Shown piece after piece: positions 27,041 through 36,600 of a stretch of DNA of 64,000 nt. Source of the DNA: Caulobacter sp. BP25 (GTDB taxonomy: Bacteria > Pseudomonadota > Alphaproteobacteria > Caulobacterales > Caulobacteraceae); assembly GCF_002737755.1 (NCBI RefSeq), contig NZ_PEGH01000017.1, positions 558,001 through 622,000 on the forward strand, written 5' to 3'. The position numbers and the translations under genes are program-made. Every line of letters begins with the position of its first letter. Within the stretch, counting starts at the first letter, position 1. The notes under the pieces were generated by a model that was given only the letters and a program-made list of their open reading frames with translations, did no database searches and was not told the DNA's origin.

Positions 27041-27815
27041 GCCGACGCCGCAGGCCCCCACCTGACCACGCTCCGCGTGGTCGTCCGCCCCCAAAGGGGG
27101 GCAGAAGGAAACGCGCCCCTTCTTCCCCCTCCGGGGAGGAGCGCCGCAGGCGCGGAGGGGGCAAGTACGAGCGTTCGCGGCGCTCTATGATCCGCGTATC
27201 CGGAATCGAACCGAACGATTTCAACCGCTTCCCACTTTTACGCGCCGCTGGATCATCCGCGTTGAAACCGCCCTTATGCTCTAACCACCTCGTCGCGAGG
27301 AAAGGGCGCATGGCCAGCGACCATCGTGGCGGCGGGGGGCGATCGAGCGGGGACAGGTTCGAGGGGGATACTCGGACGGTCCGGGGCTGAGCTTGCTGGG
27401 CTCACCCGCCCGCCGTCGGCGTGGTTGGAGGCAAAAGGGCGTGTTTGGCTGAAAGCCCGTCCTCTCCGACCGTTGGGACTCTCGGAAACGGGAGGCCCAG
27501 GTCCCGGTAAGGCCTGAACAGGGCCACCCGACGGGACGCTGGCGGATAACGATCGCGCGGAGCGTTCGGGCTTCGTCGAAACGGTATTTATCAAATTCTT
27601 CCGGACGGATGTCCGGCGCTCCGCATCCCTTTCCATCCCTTCAGCGAGCGATCGCGTGAAGCGGCGGAGGTGTGCGTGGGATTTGCCTTCTTCCCCCTCT
27701 GGGGGAGGAGCGCGCCAGCGCGGAGGGGGCGAGTAGGGAAAAGGGCCCGCCGACGCCGCAGGCCCCCACCTGACCACGCTCCGCGTGGTCGTCCGCCCCG
27801 GAGGGGGCGGAAGGA
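27041..27815 (+). repeat. Composite intergenic repeat, copy 1 (B-D-spacer-E-B)
   Basis: Parts in order: B-family copy (27041-27167); D unit 27197-27271; a spacer of about 366 bp without a convincing gene; E unit 27638-27662 (CCTTCAGCGAGCGATCGCGT plus GAAGC); and a rearranged B copy (27688-27815) with its halves swapped. A 51-bp stretch of the first half of B is identical at 27041-27091 and 27749-27799. The same order occurs inverted at 42210-43007. Similarity continues into the spacer next to D (GGCGGCGGGG, GAGCGGGG) and next to E (CTGGCGGA, CGAAACG). Confidence 0.7.
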
Positions 27816-27826
27816 TCCCTCCACCC

Positions 27827-28720
27827 TCAGAACGCCGCGCTGAGGAGGGTCCCATCGGGCAGCAGGGCGGCGCGCTTGAGGCCGCTGGAGGCGAACGGCA
27901 TGGCGATGTTTCCGAAAGCATCCACCGCGATCAGGCCCCCGTGGCCACCCAGATCGGCGACCTCCTGGATGGCGGCTTTCGCGGCGGTCTCCAGCGCCTG
28001 GCCGCCAAAGCGGACGCGGTGGGCGATCTGGGCGGCGACGGCGGCGCGGATGAAGTATTCGCCCTGGCCGGTGCAGGAGACGGCGGCGTGGCCGTCGGCA
28101 TAGGTGCCCGCCCCGATCACCGGCGAGTCGCCGACCCGGCCGGGCCGCTTGCCGAACACGCCCGCCGTCGAGGTGGCGGCGGCTAGGCGCCCCTCGGCGT
28201 CGCGGACCACGCAGCCGACCGTGCCGGTGGGCAGGGTCGCTTGGGCGAGCGAATCTGGCGGATGGTTGTCCTCGAACGCCCCGGCGCGGGTGAACCAGGC
28301 CTCGGGGTCCTCGACGGGTTCGAGGCCCTGGTCGCGCGCGAAGTCGATCGCGCCCTGGCCGGCCAGCATCACGTGAGGCGTGGCCTGCATCACCGCGCGA
28401 GCGGCCAGGATCGGGCTCTTGAAGCCTTGCAGTGCGGCGACCGACCCGGCCAGGCGCGTGGCCCCATCCATCAGGCTGGCGTCCAGCTCGTATTCGCCGT
28501 CGGCGTTGGGCGAGGCGCCGCGCCCTGCGATGTAGAGGCCGCTGGCCTCCAGGGCGACGACGGTCTCGACGGCGACGTCCAGGGCGCTAGCGCCGGCGGC
28601 CAGGCGGTCGCGGGCGGCCTCGACCAGACCGCGCATATGGGCGATCTCGACGGCGTAGTCGTGGCCCCGTTTGGCGCCGGCGCCGCCGTGCAGGGCGAGA
28701 CTAAAACACTTGTTTGACAT
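27827..28720 (-). CDS. Isoaspartyl peptidase / plant-type L-asparaginase
   Basis: This Ntn-hydrolase cleaves isoaspartyl dipeptides and asparagine after self-splitting into two chains. The 297-residue precursor begins [16 protein letters not shown]. The autoprocessing site is [24 protein letters not shown], making Thr167 the new N-terminal nucleophile. The substrate loop [16 protein letters not shown] and the end [14 protein letters not shown] are intact. It is convergent with no gene and shares a short divergent gap with the quinone oxidoreductase gene. Confidence 0.92.
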   Translation of the reverse strand: MSNKCFSLALHGGAGAKRGHDYAVEIAHMRGLVEAARDRLAAGASALDVAVETVVALEASGLYIAGRGASPNADGEYELDASLMDGATRLAGSVAALQGFKSPILAARAVMQATPHVMLAGQGAIDFARDQGLEPVEDPEAWFTRAGAFEDNHPPDSLAQATLPTGTVGCVVRDAEGRLAAATSTAGVFGKRPGRVGDSPVIGAGTYADGHAAVSCTGQGEYFIRAAVAAQIAHRVRFGGQALETAAKAAIQEVADLGGHGGLIAVDAFGNIAMPFASSGLKRAALLPDGTLLSAAF

Positions 28721-28791
28721 TCTGCTTCCTTGGCGGCGCGTCCCGCGCTAGCGTCCGGCTAGATTTAAAGACAATCGCAGGGAGAGGCGAG

Positions 28792-29790
28792 ATGAAGGCG
28801 GTGCTCAGCAAGGCGGTCGGCGGCCCCGAGACCCTGGTGCTGGAGGACCTGCCCGACCCCGTCGCCGGTCCCGGTCAGGTGCTGATCGACGTCAAGGCCT
28901 GCGGCGTCAACTACCCCGACGTGCTGATCATCGAGGACAAGTACCAGTTCAAGCCGCCCCGCCCGTTCTCGCCCGGCGGCGAGGTCTCGGGCGTGATCGC
29001 CGCCGTGGGCGAGGGCGTCAGCCGCTTTAAGGTCGGCGACCGGGTGCTGGCCTCGACCGGCTGGGGCGGCTACGCCGAGAAGCTGGCGCTGGAAGAGGCC
29101 CGCTGCACCCACATCCCCGACAACATGCCGTTCGACGAGGCCGCCGCCTTCGTCCTGACCTACGGCACCTCCTACTACGCCCTGAAGGATCGCGGCCACA
29201 TCAAGCCCGGCGAGACCCTGCTGGTGCTGGGCGCGGCGGGCGGCGTCGGCTTGGCGGCGGTGGAGCTGGCCAAGGCGATGGGCGCCAAGGTCGTGGCCGC
29301 GGCCTCCAGCCAGGAGAAGGTCGATCTGGCCATCAAGCACGGCGCCGACAGCGGCGTCGTCTACCCCAAGGGCCCCTTCGACAAGGACGGCCAGAAGGCC
29401 CTGGCCGAGCTCTTCAAGGGCGCCTGCGGCGCGAACGGCTGGGACGTGGCCTATGACGCGGTCGGCGGAGACTATTCGGAGGCCGCGATCCGGGCGGCGG
29501 GCTGGGAGGGGCGCTTCCTGGTGATCGGCTTCCCGTCGGGCATCCCCAAGGTGCCGCTGAACCTCACCCTGCTGAAATCCTGCGACATCGTCGGGGTGTT
29601 CTGGGGCGCGGCCGTGGCCCGCGATCCCAAGGGTCACGCGGCGAACCTGAAGGCCCTGATGGACCTCTACGCGGCGGGCAAGATTCGGCCTTACGTGTCC
29701 GAGCGCTTCCCCCTGGCGCGGGCCGGCGAGGCCATCGCGCACCTGGCCAGCCGCAAGGCGATGGGCAAGGTGGTGATAACGGTAGATTAA
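28792..29790 (+). CDS. NADPH:quinone oxidoreductase family protein (zinc-free MDR)
   Basis: The 332-residue protein is a medium-chain dehydrogenase without the zinc ligands of alcohol dehydrogenases. It has MKAVLSKAVGGPETLVLEDLPDP, GVNYPDVLIIEDKYQ, the Rossmann loop LVLGAAGGVGLAAVELAKAMGAKVVAAASS, and GWDVAYDAVGGDYSEAAIRA. It probably reduces quinones or enoyl compounds with NADPH. ATG 28792 follows GGGAGAGGCGAG, a strong ribosome-binding site. It lies close to the SDR gene after a 381-base spacer. Confidence 0.9.
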   Translation: MKAVLSKAVGGPETLVLEDLPDPVAGPGQVLIDVKACGVNYPDVLIIEDKYQFKPPRPFSPGGEVSGVIAAVGEGVSRFKVGDRVLASTGWGGYAEKLALEEARCTHIPDNMPFDEAAAFVLTYGTSYYALKDRGHIKPGETLLVLGAAGGVGLAAVELAKAMGAKVVAAASSQEKVDLAIKHGADSGVVYPKGPFDKDGQKALAELFKGACGANGWDVAYDAVGGDYSEAAIRAAGWEGRFLVIGFPSGIPKVPLNLTLLKSCDIVGVFWGAAVARDPKGHAANLKALMDLYAAGKIRPYVSERFPLARAGEAIAHLASRKAMGKVVITVD

Positions 29791-30171
29791 CCCTGTTTCG
29801 TCGGGCTTGGTTAAGGTTCGCTAATCGTCCTTCTTAGCGAAGCAGACAGGTTGCTCGGCGATTGTGCCCCCGGTTCGGTCGCCACCGAAGACGCTCACCC
29901 CACCGAGCGAAAGCGGCGGATGGCCGGGCCGCTCACGCCCCGACGCGGACTCTCCGTGTCGTGGCCGCCTCAGGGGGCGCAAGGTGACGCTGGGCAAGCG
30001 CGGCGACGGACAGGGGCCTTTTGGCGCCGGCGCCGCGCTTGCCGAGTTGCGGCCCAACCCAAGAGAAGCCCGCCTTTCGGGTATCGCGCTCTAGCCAAGA
30101 CGCGCCGCCTTCGCGAAGATGATCACTGATCACCGATCCGCGAGAGGTCGGGCGGCGCGGAGGGAAGAACC
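29791..30171. other. Gene-free spacer before the SDR gene
   Basis: The 381 bases contain no open frame with protein features. At 29791-29830 there are two TTAA-type boxes (GATTAACCC near the left edge, GGTTAAGGTTCGCTAAT next), reminiscent of CtrA half-sites but with poor spacing, so I do not call an operator. CTTTTGGCGCCGGCGCCGCG near 30020 forms a GC palindrome. No further structure is evident. Confidence 0.5.
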
Positions 30172-31062
30172 ATGGTCGGACGTCTGGACGGCAAGATCGC
30201 CGTCGTCACCGGGGGCTGCTCGGGTATTGGGCTCGGGACCGTCGAACTGTTCGCGGCGGAGGGGGCGCTGGTCGTCGCCGCCGACCTGCAGGACGAGAAG
30301 GGGGCGATGCTGGAAAAGCGCTTCCAGGGCCGCGTCCGCTACATCCGCTGCGACGTGACCGCCGAGGCCGACGTCGCTGCGGCCCTCGCCCTGGCCGAAA
30401 GCGCCTTCGGCGGCCTCGACATCCTCTTCAACAACGCCGGCCACGGCGGCACGCCCGCCGGCGTCGAGGACATGAGCGTCGAAGGCTGGGACAAGACCTT
30501 CGCCCTGCTGGTGCGCGGTCCGGCGATCGGTATGAAGCACGCCGTGCCGCTGATGGCCAAGCGCGGGGGTGGCTCGATTATCAACACCGCCTCGATCGCC
30601 GGCCTGCAGGCGGGCTTTGGCCCGCTGGCCTATTCGACGGGCAAGGCGGCGGTGATCCATCTGAGCCGCTGCGCCGCGGCCGAGCTGGCCTCCAAGAAGA
30701 TCCGCGTCAACGCCATCTGCCCCGGCCTGATCGCCACCTCGATCTTCGGCGCCTCGATGGGCCTGCCGCGCGAAGTCGCCGACCAGATGGCCGCCCAGAT
30801 CGCCCAGGTCGGTCCGAAGATCCAGCCGATCCCGAAGTCGGGCCTGCCCGAGGATATCGCTAAGGCCGCTCTCTACCTCGCCAGCGACGACTCCGAATTC
30901 GTCACCGGCACACACATCGTGGTCGACGGCGGCATCACCGTGGGGCCCCGCAGCGCCTGGGACGTCAACACACCCTCGCCGATCCTGGCGGCTATGGGCA
31001 TCACGCCCGAGCAGGCCGAGCAGATGCGAGCGAGCCTCGTCGCGTCTGGCGGGGTCGGGTGA
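30172..31062 (+). CDS. Short-chain dehydrogenase/reductase
   Basis: A classical SDR of 296 residues. The cofactor loop is TGGCSGIGLG (about 13-22), followed by NNAGHGG, Ser141 in INTASIAG, and Tyr154/Lys158 in AYSTGKAAVIH; AADLQDEK suggests NAD preference. The C-terminal part ends with GGITVGPRSAWDVNTPSPILAAMG, longer than usual. The substrate is not known. SD AGGGAAGAACC precedes the start. The stop overlaps the GTG of the DMT transporter, an export-plus-enzyme pair. Confidence 0.9.
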   Translation: MVGRLDGKIAVVTGGCSGIGLGTVELFAAEGALVVAADLQDEKGAMLEKRFQGRVRYIRCDVTAEADVAAALALAESAFGGLDILFNNAGHGGTPAGVEDMSVEGWDKTFALLVRGPAIGMKHAVPLMAKRGGGSIINTASIAGLQAGFGPLAYSTGKAAVIHLSRCAAAELASKKIRVNAICPGLIATSIFGASMGLPREVADQMAAQIAQVGPKIQPIPKSGLPEDIAKAALYLASDDSEFVTGTHIVVDGGITVGPRSAWDVNTPSPILAAMGITPEQAEQMRASLVASGGVG

Positions 31063-31967
31063 GCCTCACCCCCAACCTGCGCGGCGCGCTGTGGATGCTG
31101 GCCTCGGCCATCGGCTTCACGGCGATGACGACGCTGGTCAAGTTCCTGGGCGACGACTACCCGGCGGCCTTGCAGACCTTCTACCGCCAGCTGGCGGGCG
31201 TGATCCTGCTATTGCCGCTGATCGCCCGTGATTGGAGCGGCGCCTTCCGCACGACGCGGCCGGGGATCCTGATCTTCCGATCCAGCGCTGGGGTTCTGGC
31301 GATGATCATGGGCTTTTACGCCTACCAGAAGCTGCCCCTGGCCGACGCCAACGCCCTGTCCTTCACCCGGACGCTTTGGCTGGTCCCGCTGGCGGCCTTC
31401 GTGCTGCGCGAGCCGATCGGACCGTGGCGGATCGGCGCGGCCCTGGTCGGCTTCGTCGGCGTGCTGATCATGCTGCGACCCGGCGCGGGCGGCCCCAATG
31501 GAATGGATTGGGGGGCTTGGATCGGCTGGCCGCAGACCTGCGCTCTGGTCTCGGCCTTGCTGTTCGCCCTGACCATCACCGGCATGAAGGTCATGACCCG
31601 CGACCACCGCCCCTTCGTTCTGCTGGTCTACGCCGCCGTGCTGGGGCTGATCTTCGCCATCCCTCCGGCGCTTTTCGTCTGGCGCTGGCCGACCTGGCCA
31701 GACCTTGGCCTGCTGGCCGCGATGGGCGTGCTCGGCACCCTGACTCAAGGCGCCTACATCAAGGGCATGGAGGCGGGCGAGGCCGCCGTCATGGCGCCGA
31801 TCGACTACACGCGGCTGGTGTTCGCGGCGGGGGCGGGTCTGCTGCTGTTTCACGAGATTCCGAAGCCCGAGACGCTGGCTGGAGCCGCGATCGTGGTAGC
31901 GTCGACCCTGTTCATCTCCTGGCGCGAGCACCTGCTGGCCCAACGCGCCAAGGCTCAGCTAAGTTAG
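31059..31967 (+). CDS. DMT (EamA) family transporter
   Basis: The 302-residue integral membrane protein has about ten hydrophobic segments arranged as two EamA repeats, each ending in the family pattern (PLADANALSFTRTLWLVPLAAFVLREPIG and AVMAPIDYTRLVFAAGAGLLLFHEIPKPETLAGAAIVV). Such proteins export metabolites, nucleosides or amino acids. Start GTG 31059 overlaps the SDR stop by four bases. Confidence 0.9.
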   Translation: MSLTPNLRGALWMLASAIGFTAMTTLVKFLGDDYPAALQTFYRQLAGVILLLPLIARDWSGAFRTTRPGILIFRSSAGVLAMIMGFYAYQKLPLADANALSFTRTLWLVPLAAFVLREPIGPWRIGAALVGFVGVLIMLRPGAGGPNGMDWGAWIGWPQTCALVSALLFALTITGMKVMTRDHRPFVLLVYAAVLGLIFAIPPALFVWRWPTWPDLGLLAAMGVLGTLTQGAYIKGMEAGEAAVMAPIDYTRLVFAAGAGLLLFHEIPKPETLAGAAIVVASTLFISWREHLLAQRAKAQLS

Positions 31968-32167
31968 CGAAGACGAAAAGGCTGGCGGATTGAAACTTCG
32001 ATCGCGACGGCGCGTATGAGGACTGTCCGGCGGCCCGCGCGCCAGGGTATGCCCACCTGACGCCGCTTCGCGGTCAAGCCGCGCGACGTCCCGCCGTGAA
32101 GCGCCGACAAGCCTTGCGCGCGATCGACCGCGCCGGGCAATGTCGCCGCGCCCAGGAGTTGAAGATC

Positions 32168-33265
32168 ATGCCCGCCCCCGCCTTGCCTTCCGTCACGACC
32201 CGAAACGCCGTGGTGTTCCTGGCCGTGATCGCCGGCGGAGCGGCGCTCTACTGGATGCAGGACATCCTGACACCGCTGGCGCTGGCGGTGTTCCTGGCCG
32301 TGATGGTCGACAGCTTCGCCCGCGTGCTGAGAGGCCGCGTTCCTGGATTCCCGTCGCGCGCCGCTCTGCCGGCCGCTCTCATCATCTCGATCCTGCTGTT
32401 CGGAGTCTCGTTCTGGGTTGTGATCGACAACGGTCGAGGTTTCTTCGATCAGCTCAAGGATTACGCCCCGCGCCTGAACGAGATCATCGCCAAGCTCGCC
32501 CACGCCGTGGGCATCCATGTCGCCCCCACCATCGGCGGGCTGATCAACGAGCTAAACCCGCAGCGCTACATCGGCCAGGCGGCGCAGTCGTTCGGCAACT
32601 TCGCCTCCAGCGCCCTGCTTGTGCTCATCTATCTGGGCTTCATCATCGCCTCGCGTCGCGGCTTCGCGCGCAAGATCGTGTCGCTCTTCCCCCAGCACGC
32701 CGAGCGCGAAGAGAACATGAAGCTCTTCCAGCGCATCCGCGACGGGGTCGAGCAGTACCTGTGGATTCAGACCGTCACAGGCCTGATCATCGCCGTCGCC
32801 GCCTGGGTCGTGATGGTGCTGGTGAGGCTGGACAACGCCTTCTTCTGGGCCTTCCTGATCTTCCTGGCCGCCTACATCCCGATCCTAGGCGGCGCGATCG
32901 GCTGTTTCCTACCGCCGCTGTTCGCCCTGGTGCAGTTTCCGGAAAGCCTATGGCCGGCGATCATCCTGTTCTGCGCCCTGCAGGGCATCTTCTTCGTGGT
33001 CGGCAATGTGATCCTGCCCAGGATGCAAGGCGACAGCCTGAACATGGATCCGACGGTCGTGCTGCTGTCACTCGCGGTCTGGGGCGCGCTCTGGGGCGTG
33101 CCCGGCATGTTCCTCTCAACGCCCCTGACCGTCGCGGTGATGCTGATCCTGGCTCAGTTCGAAGGATCACGCTGGATCGCCATTCTGCTGTCCGAGGATG
33201 GCGACCCCCAAGGGGAACGCCTGGTGGCGGCGGAGCCTTCGAAGACGCGTTCTCGAAAGAAATGA
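32168..33265 (+). CDS. AI-2E/PerM family transporter
   Basis: The 365-residue protein has the family layout of about eight membrane helices with a soluble segment after the third. Examples are NAVVFLAVIAGGAALYWMQDILTPLALAVFLAVMVDSFARVLRG, and FFWAFLIFLAAYIPILGGAIGCFLPPLFAL near the end with the conserved IPILG. The substrate is unclear despite the family name. ATG 32168 with AGGAG upstream is better than the longer frame beginning at 32096. It is separated from the DMT gene by 200 bases. Confidence 0.88.
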   Translation: MPAPALPSVTTRNAVVFLAVIAGGAALYWMQDILTPLALAVFLAVMVDSFARVLRGRVPGFPSRAALPAALIISILLFGVSFWVVIDNGRGFFDQLKDYAPRLNEIIAKLAHAVGIHVAPTIGGLINELNPQRYIGQAAQSFGNFASSALLVLIYLGFIIASRRGFARKIVSLFPQHAEREENMKLFQRIRDGVEQYLWIQTVTGLIIAVAAWVVMVLVRLDNAFFWAFLIFLAAYIPILGGAIGCFLPPLFALVQFPESLWPAIILFCALQGIFFVVGNVILPRMQGDSLNMDPTVVLLSLAVWGALWGVPGMFLSTPLTVAVMLILAQFEGSRWIAILLSEDGDPQGERLVAAEPSKTRSRKK

Positions 33266-33623
33266 GCAAACCCCTTCAAGTCACGCGCTAGGCGCCTATC
33301 TAAGACTAGTCCGGTCTCCCCCACCCGGACCCCGCCGATCGCGGCCGGCAAGGCCGCCGCCATCGAAGCGGAAAATGCCCGCCTCCCCCACGCGGGCCTG
33401 CGCCGTCGGCTTCCCCCAGCCGGCGGCGCTTCCGTATTCCCGCCGCCCTCGCAGCCTTGCCGTTAACGACAAGCTTTCGCCCTCGCGCTAGGCTTTAAAG
33501 CCCTGTCGCCGGCCCGAAAGCAGGACAGGCGGACGAGACCGAAAGGTGGCTTATTCTCCGCATGTGCGTTGAGTTTTTACCTTTCTTCGCTAGGTAAGTC
33601 GGAAAAATTTTTGAGGAAGCGGC
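33266..33623. promoter_or_regulatory. gdhZ upstream region with two dyads
   Basis: In these 358 gene-free bases, TTACCT (33577-33582) and AGGTAA (33592-33597) form a perfect 6-bp dyad, 26 bases before the gdhZ start and close to the GAGGAAG ribosome-binding site. Another pair, CCTGTC (33502-33507) and GACAGG (33524-33529), lies further upstream. Either could be an operator or leader hairpin. I see no clear sigma-70 boxes. Confidence 0.35.
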
Positions 33624-36600
33624 ATGAGCGGCGTAAAGATTGACCCAAACCATAGCCTTGCCGCTGCCTACGCCAAGACACGCGGAAAGAGCGTCCAGGA
33701 GCTCTCCCTGGAAGAGCGCGACTATCTGGCGCAGGTCGATGCTGACTGGGCCGTGGAAGACGCGCCAGTCCTCTCGGCCGCCGCCGCCGCCGCCTCGCTT
33801 GTCGAATTCTGGGACTTCGCGGTCGGCGTGATCGGCGAGCAACCCGCCGTGCGCCTCCGGTCGGCCATCGAGGGCGCGGCCGGTCGCGATCTGCTTGAGA
33901 TCGTCCAGCTCGACCGGCCCTTCCTGGTCGACAGCGTCATGGGCGAGATTACCGAAAGCGGTTTCCGCGTCCGGGCCATGTTCCACCCCGTGGTCGAAAT
34001 TGACGGCGTCGCCCGCTCGCTGATCCAGGTCCATCTGGACCCCGTGGGCGAGGACCGCGCGGAACTCCTGCTTGAGCAGGTCCGCGATACCCTGTTCGAC
34101 GTCCGCCGCGCCGTCGGTGACTTCAAGGCGATGCGCGAGCTGATGCACCGGGCGATCGGCGAGCTGTCCGCCACCCACGGCGTCACCAGCGAAGAGGGCC
34201 GCCAGGAGGAACTCGCCTTCCTGCGTTGGCTAGAGGACGACAACTTCGTTTTCCTGGGCGCGCGGGTCTACGAGTACCCTCGCTCGCCAGACGGCGGCTA
34301 TGCCGCCGAAGAGCCCCTCTACGAGGCAGAGGCGGGCCTTGGAGTCTTGAAGGATTCCACGAGGGCGGTGCTGCGCCGGACCCACGAACCCGCGATCCTG
34401 TCCGCGCAATTGCGCCGGCAACTCGAGACGGGCACGCCCGTCGTGGTCGCGAAGTCCAACCTGCGCTCGCGCGTCCATCGGCGCGGCTTCATGGATTATG
34501 TCGGCGTGCGCCGCTATGGCGCCGACGGCAAGCCCTCGGGCGAGGTCCGCTTCGTTGGCCTGTTCACCGCCGAAGCCTATGAGACGCCGGCCAGCGAAGT
34601 TCCGCTGATCCGCCACCGCGTGGCGAGGATCATGCGCCGGGCGGCCAAGGCGCCCGGCAGCCACAACGAAAAGCGCCTGCGCAATATCCTCGAGACCTGG
34701 CCGCGCGACGAGCTGTTCCAGACCAGCGAAGATAACCTGTTGTCGATGGCGCTGGGCGTCCTGCACCTGATCGACCGGCCGCGCGTGCGGCTGTTCACCC
34801 GCATGGACCCGTTCGACCGCTTCGCCTCGGTGCTGGTCTACATCCCGCGCGAGCGCTTCGACACCGAGGTCTGCGAGCGGGCCGGCGCGATCCTGGCCGA
34901 CGCCTATGACGGCAAGGTCCTCGAATACTATCCGGAAATCTCGGACGCCCCTCTGGCCCGCGCTCAGTTCATCATCGAAGTCACGCCGGGCGACCATCCC
35001 GAGCCTGAGCTGGCATGGGTGGAAGCGCGCATCGCCGACACGGCGCTGACCTGGGAAGACCGTTTCGAGGCGGTGGTCCGCGCCGGCGGCGCCCCGACCG
35101 GCGGCGTTCGCGCCTTGCTGGCCAAGTACGGCCGCGCCTTCCCGCCAGGCTATCGCGATCAGTACGACGCCCAGGAGGCCCTGGCCGACATCGACGCCAT
35201 CGAGACCCTGTCGCCCGACACGCCACCGCGCGTGCGCGCCTTCCGGCGGGCCGAGGACGATGCCCGCACCTTCCGCTTTAAGCTCTATTTGCGCGGCGCC
35301 GCCGCGCCGCTCGCCGAGGTGCTTCCGATCCTGGAGCGCATGGGCCTGAAAGCCCTGATCGAGGACGGCTTCCGCCTCAGCGTCTATGAAGCCGATGGTC
35401 CGCGCTCGGTTTGGGTCCACGAATTCGTGCTGGATGATCCGGCCGGCGAGCACATCGTGTTCGACGAAATCCGGCGGGTCTTCGAAGAGGCCTTCATCGC
35501 GATCTGGACAGGCCTGGCCGAGAACGACGGCTTCAACCGGATCGTGCTGGAGCTGGCGATCGGCTGGCGCGAAGCGGCGCTGATCCGGGCCCTGGCGCGC
35601 TATCGTCAGCAGTCGGGCCTTGACCCCAGCCAACAGGTGCAGGAAGCCGCGCTGCGCGACCATCCCGCCGTCACCCGCCTGATCCTCGACCTCTTCCGCG
35701 TCAAATTCGACCCGGCGATCGCCAGCGACCTGAAGGCGCGTACAACCCAGGCCAAGGCCGTCGAGGCCAAGATTGTCGAGGCGTTGCAGGCGGTCGAAAG
35801 CCTCGACGCTGACCGGGTGCTGCGCCGCCTGGCGGCCCTGGTCGGTGCGATCCAGCGGACGAACTTCTACCAGCCGGCGGCCGACGGCGCGCCCAAGCCC
35901 TACATCAGCTTCAAGATCGCCTCGCGCGAACTGGAAGACCTGCCCGCGCCAAAGCCCTATCGCGAGATCTACGTCTCGGCGCCGCACGTCGAGGGCGTCC
36001 ACCTGCGGTTCGGCCCCGTGGCGCGCGGCGGCCTGCGCTGGTCGGACCGTCGCGACGACTTCCGCACCGAGGTGCTTGGCCTGGTGAAGGCCCAGCAGGT
36101 CAAGAACGCCGTGATCGTGCCGGTCGGCTCGAAAGGCGGCTTCTATCCCAAGCAGCTGCCGCGCGGCGGCGATCGCGACGCGATCCAGACCGAGGCCATC
36201 CGCGCCTACAAGACCTTCCTCTCGGGCCTCCTGGATCTCACCGACAACATCAGCGCCGACAACGAGGTCGTTCCGCCCCGCTCGGTGATCGTTCATGACG
36301 GCCAGGACCCCTATCTGGTCGTGGCCGCCGACAAGGGCACGGCGACCTTCTCCGACATCGCCAACGGCGTGGCCGAGGACTACGGCTTCTGGCTGGGCGA
36401 CGCCTTCGCCTCGGGCGGCTCGGTCGGCTATGATCACAAGGTCATGGGCATCACCGCCCGCGGCGCCTGGGAAGCGGTCAAGCGCCACTTCCGCGAGCTG
36501 GGCAAGGACATCCAGACCGAAACCTTCACCGTCGTGGGCGTCGGCGACATGTCTGGCGACGTGTTCGGCAACGGCATGCTGCTGTCCAAGCAGACCAAGC

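Noticed and set aside
27272-27637. Possible RNase P, 6S or SRP RNA in the spacer
   Set aside because: I could not find the conserved RNase P (GAGGAAAGTCC) or SRP loop sequences; similarity is only to the second island.
27274-27921. 215-codon open frame on the minus strand across the repeat island
   Set aside because: It spans B and E repeats, is low-complexity (proline, arginine, serine) and has no start support; high GC keeps frames open by chance.
29791-29830. TTAA boxes suggesting a CtrA site
   Set aside because: Spacing between half-sites does not match TTAA-N7-TTAA, and only one full half-site is clean.
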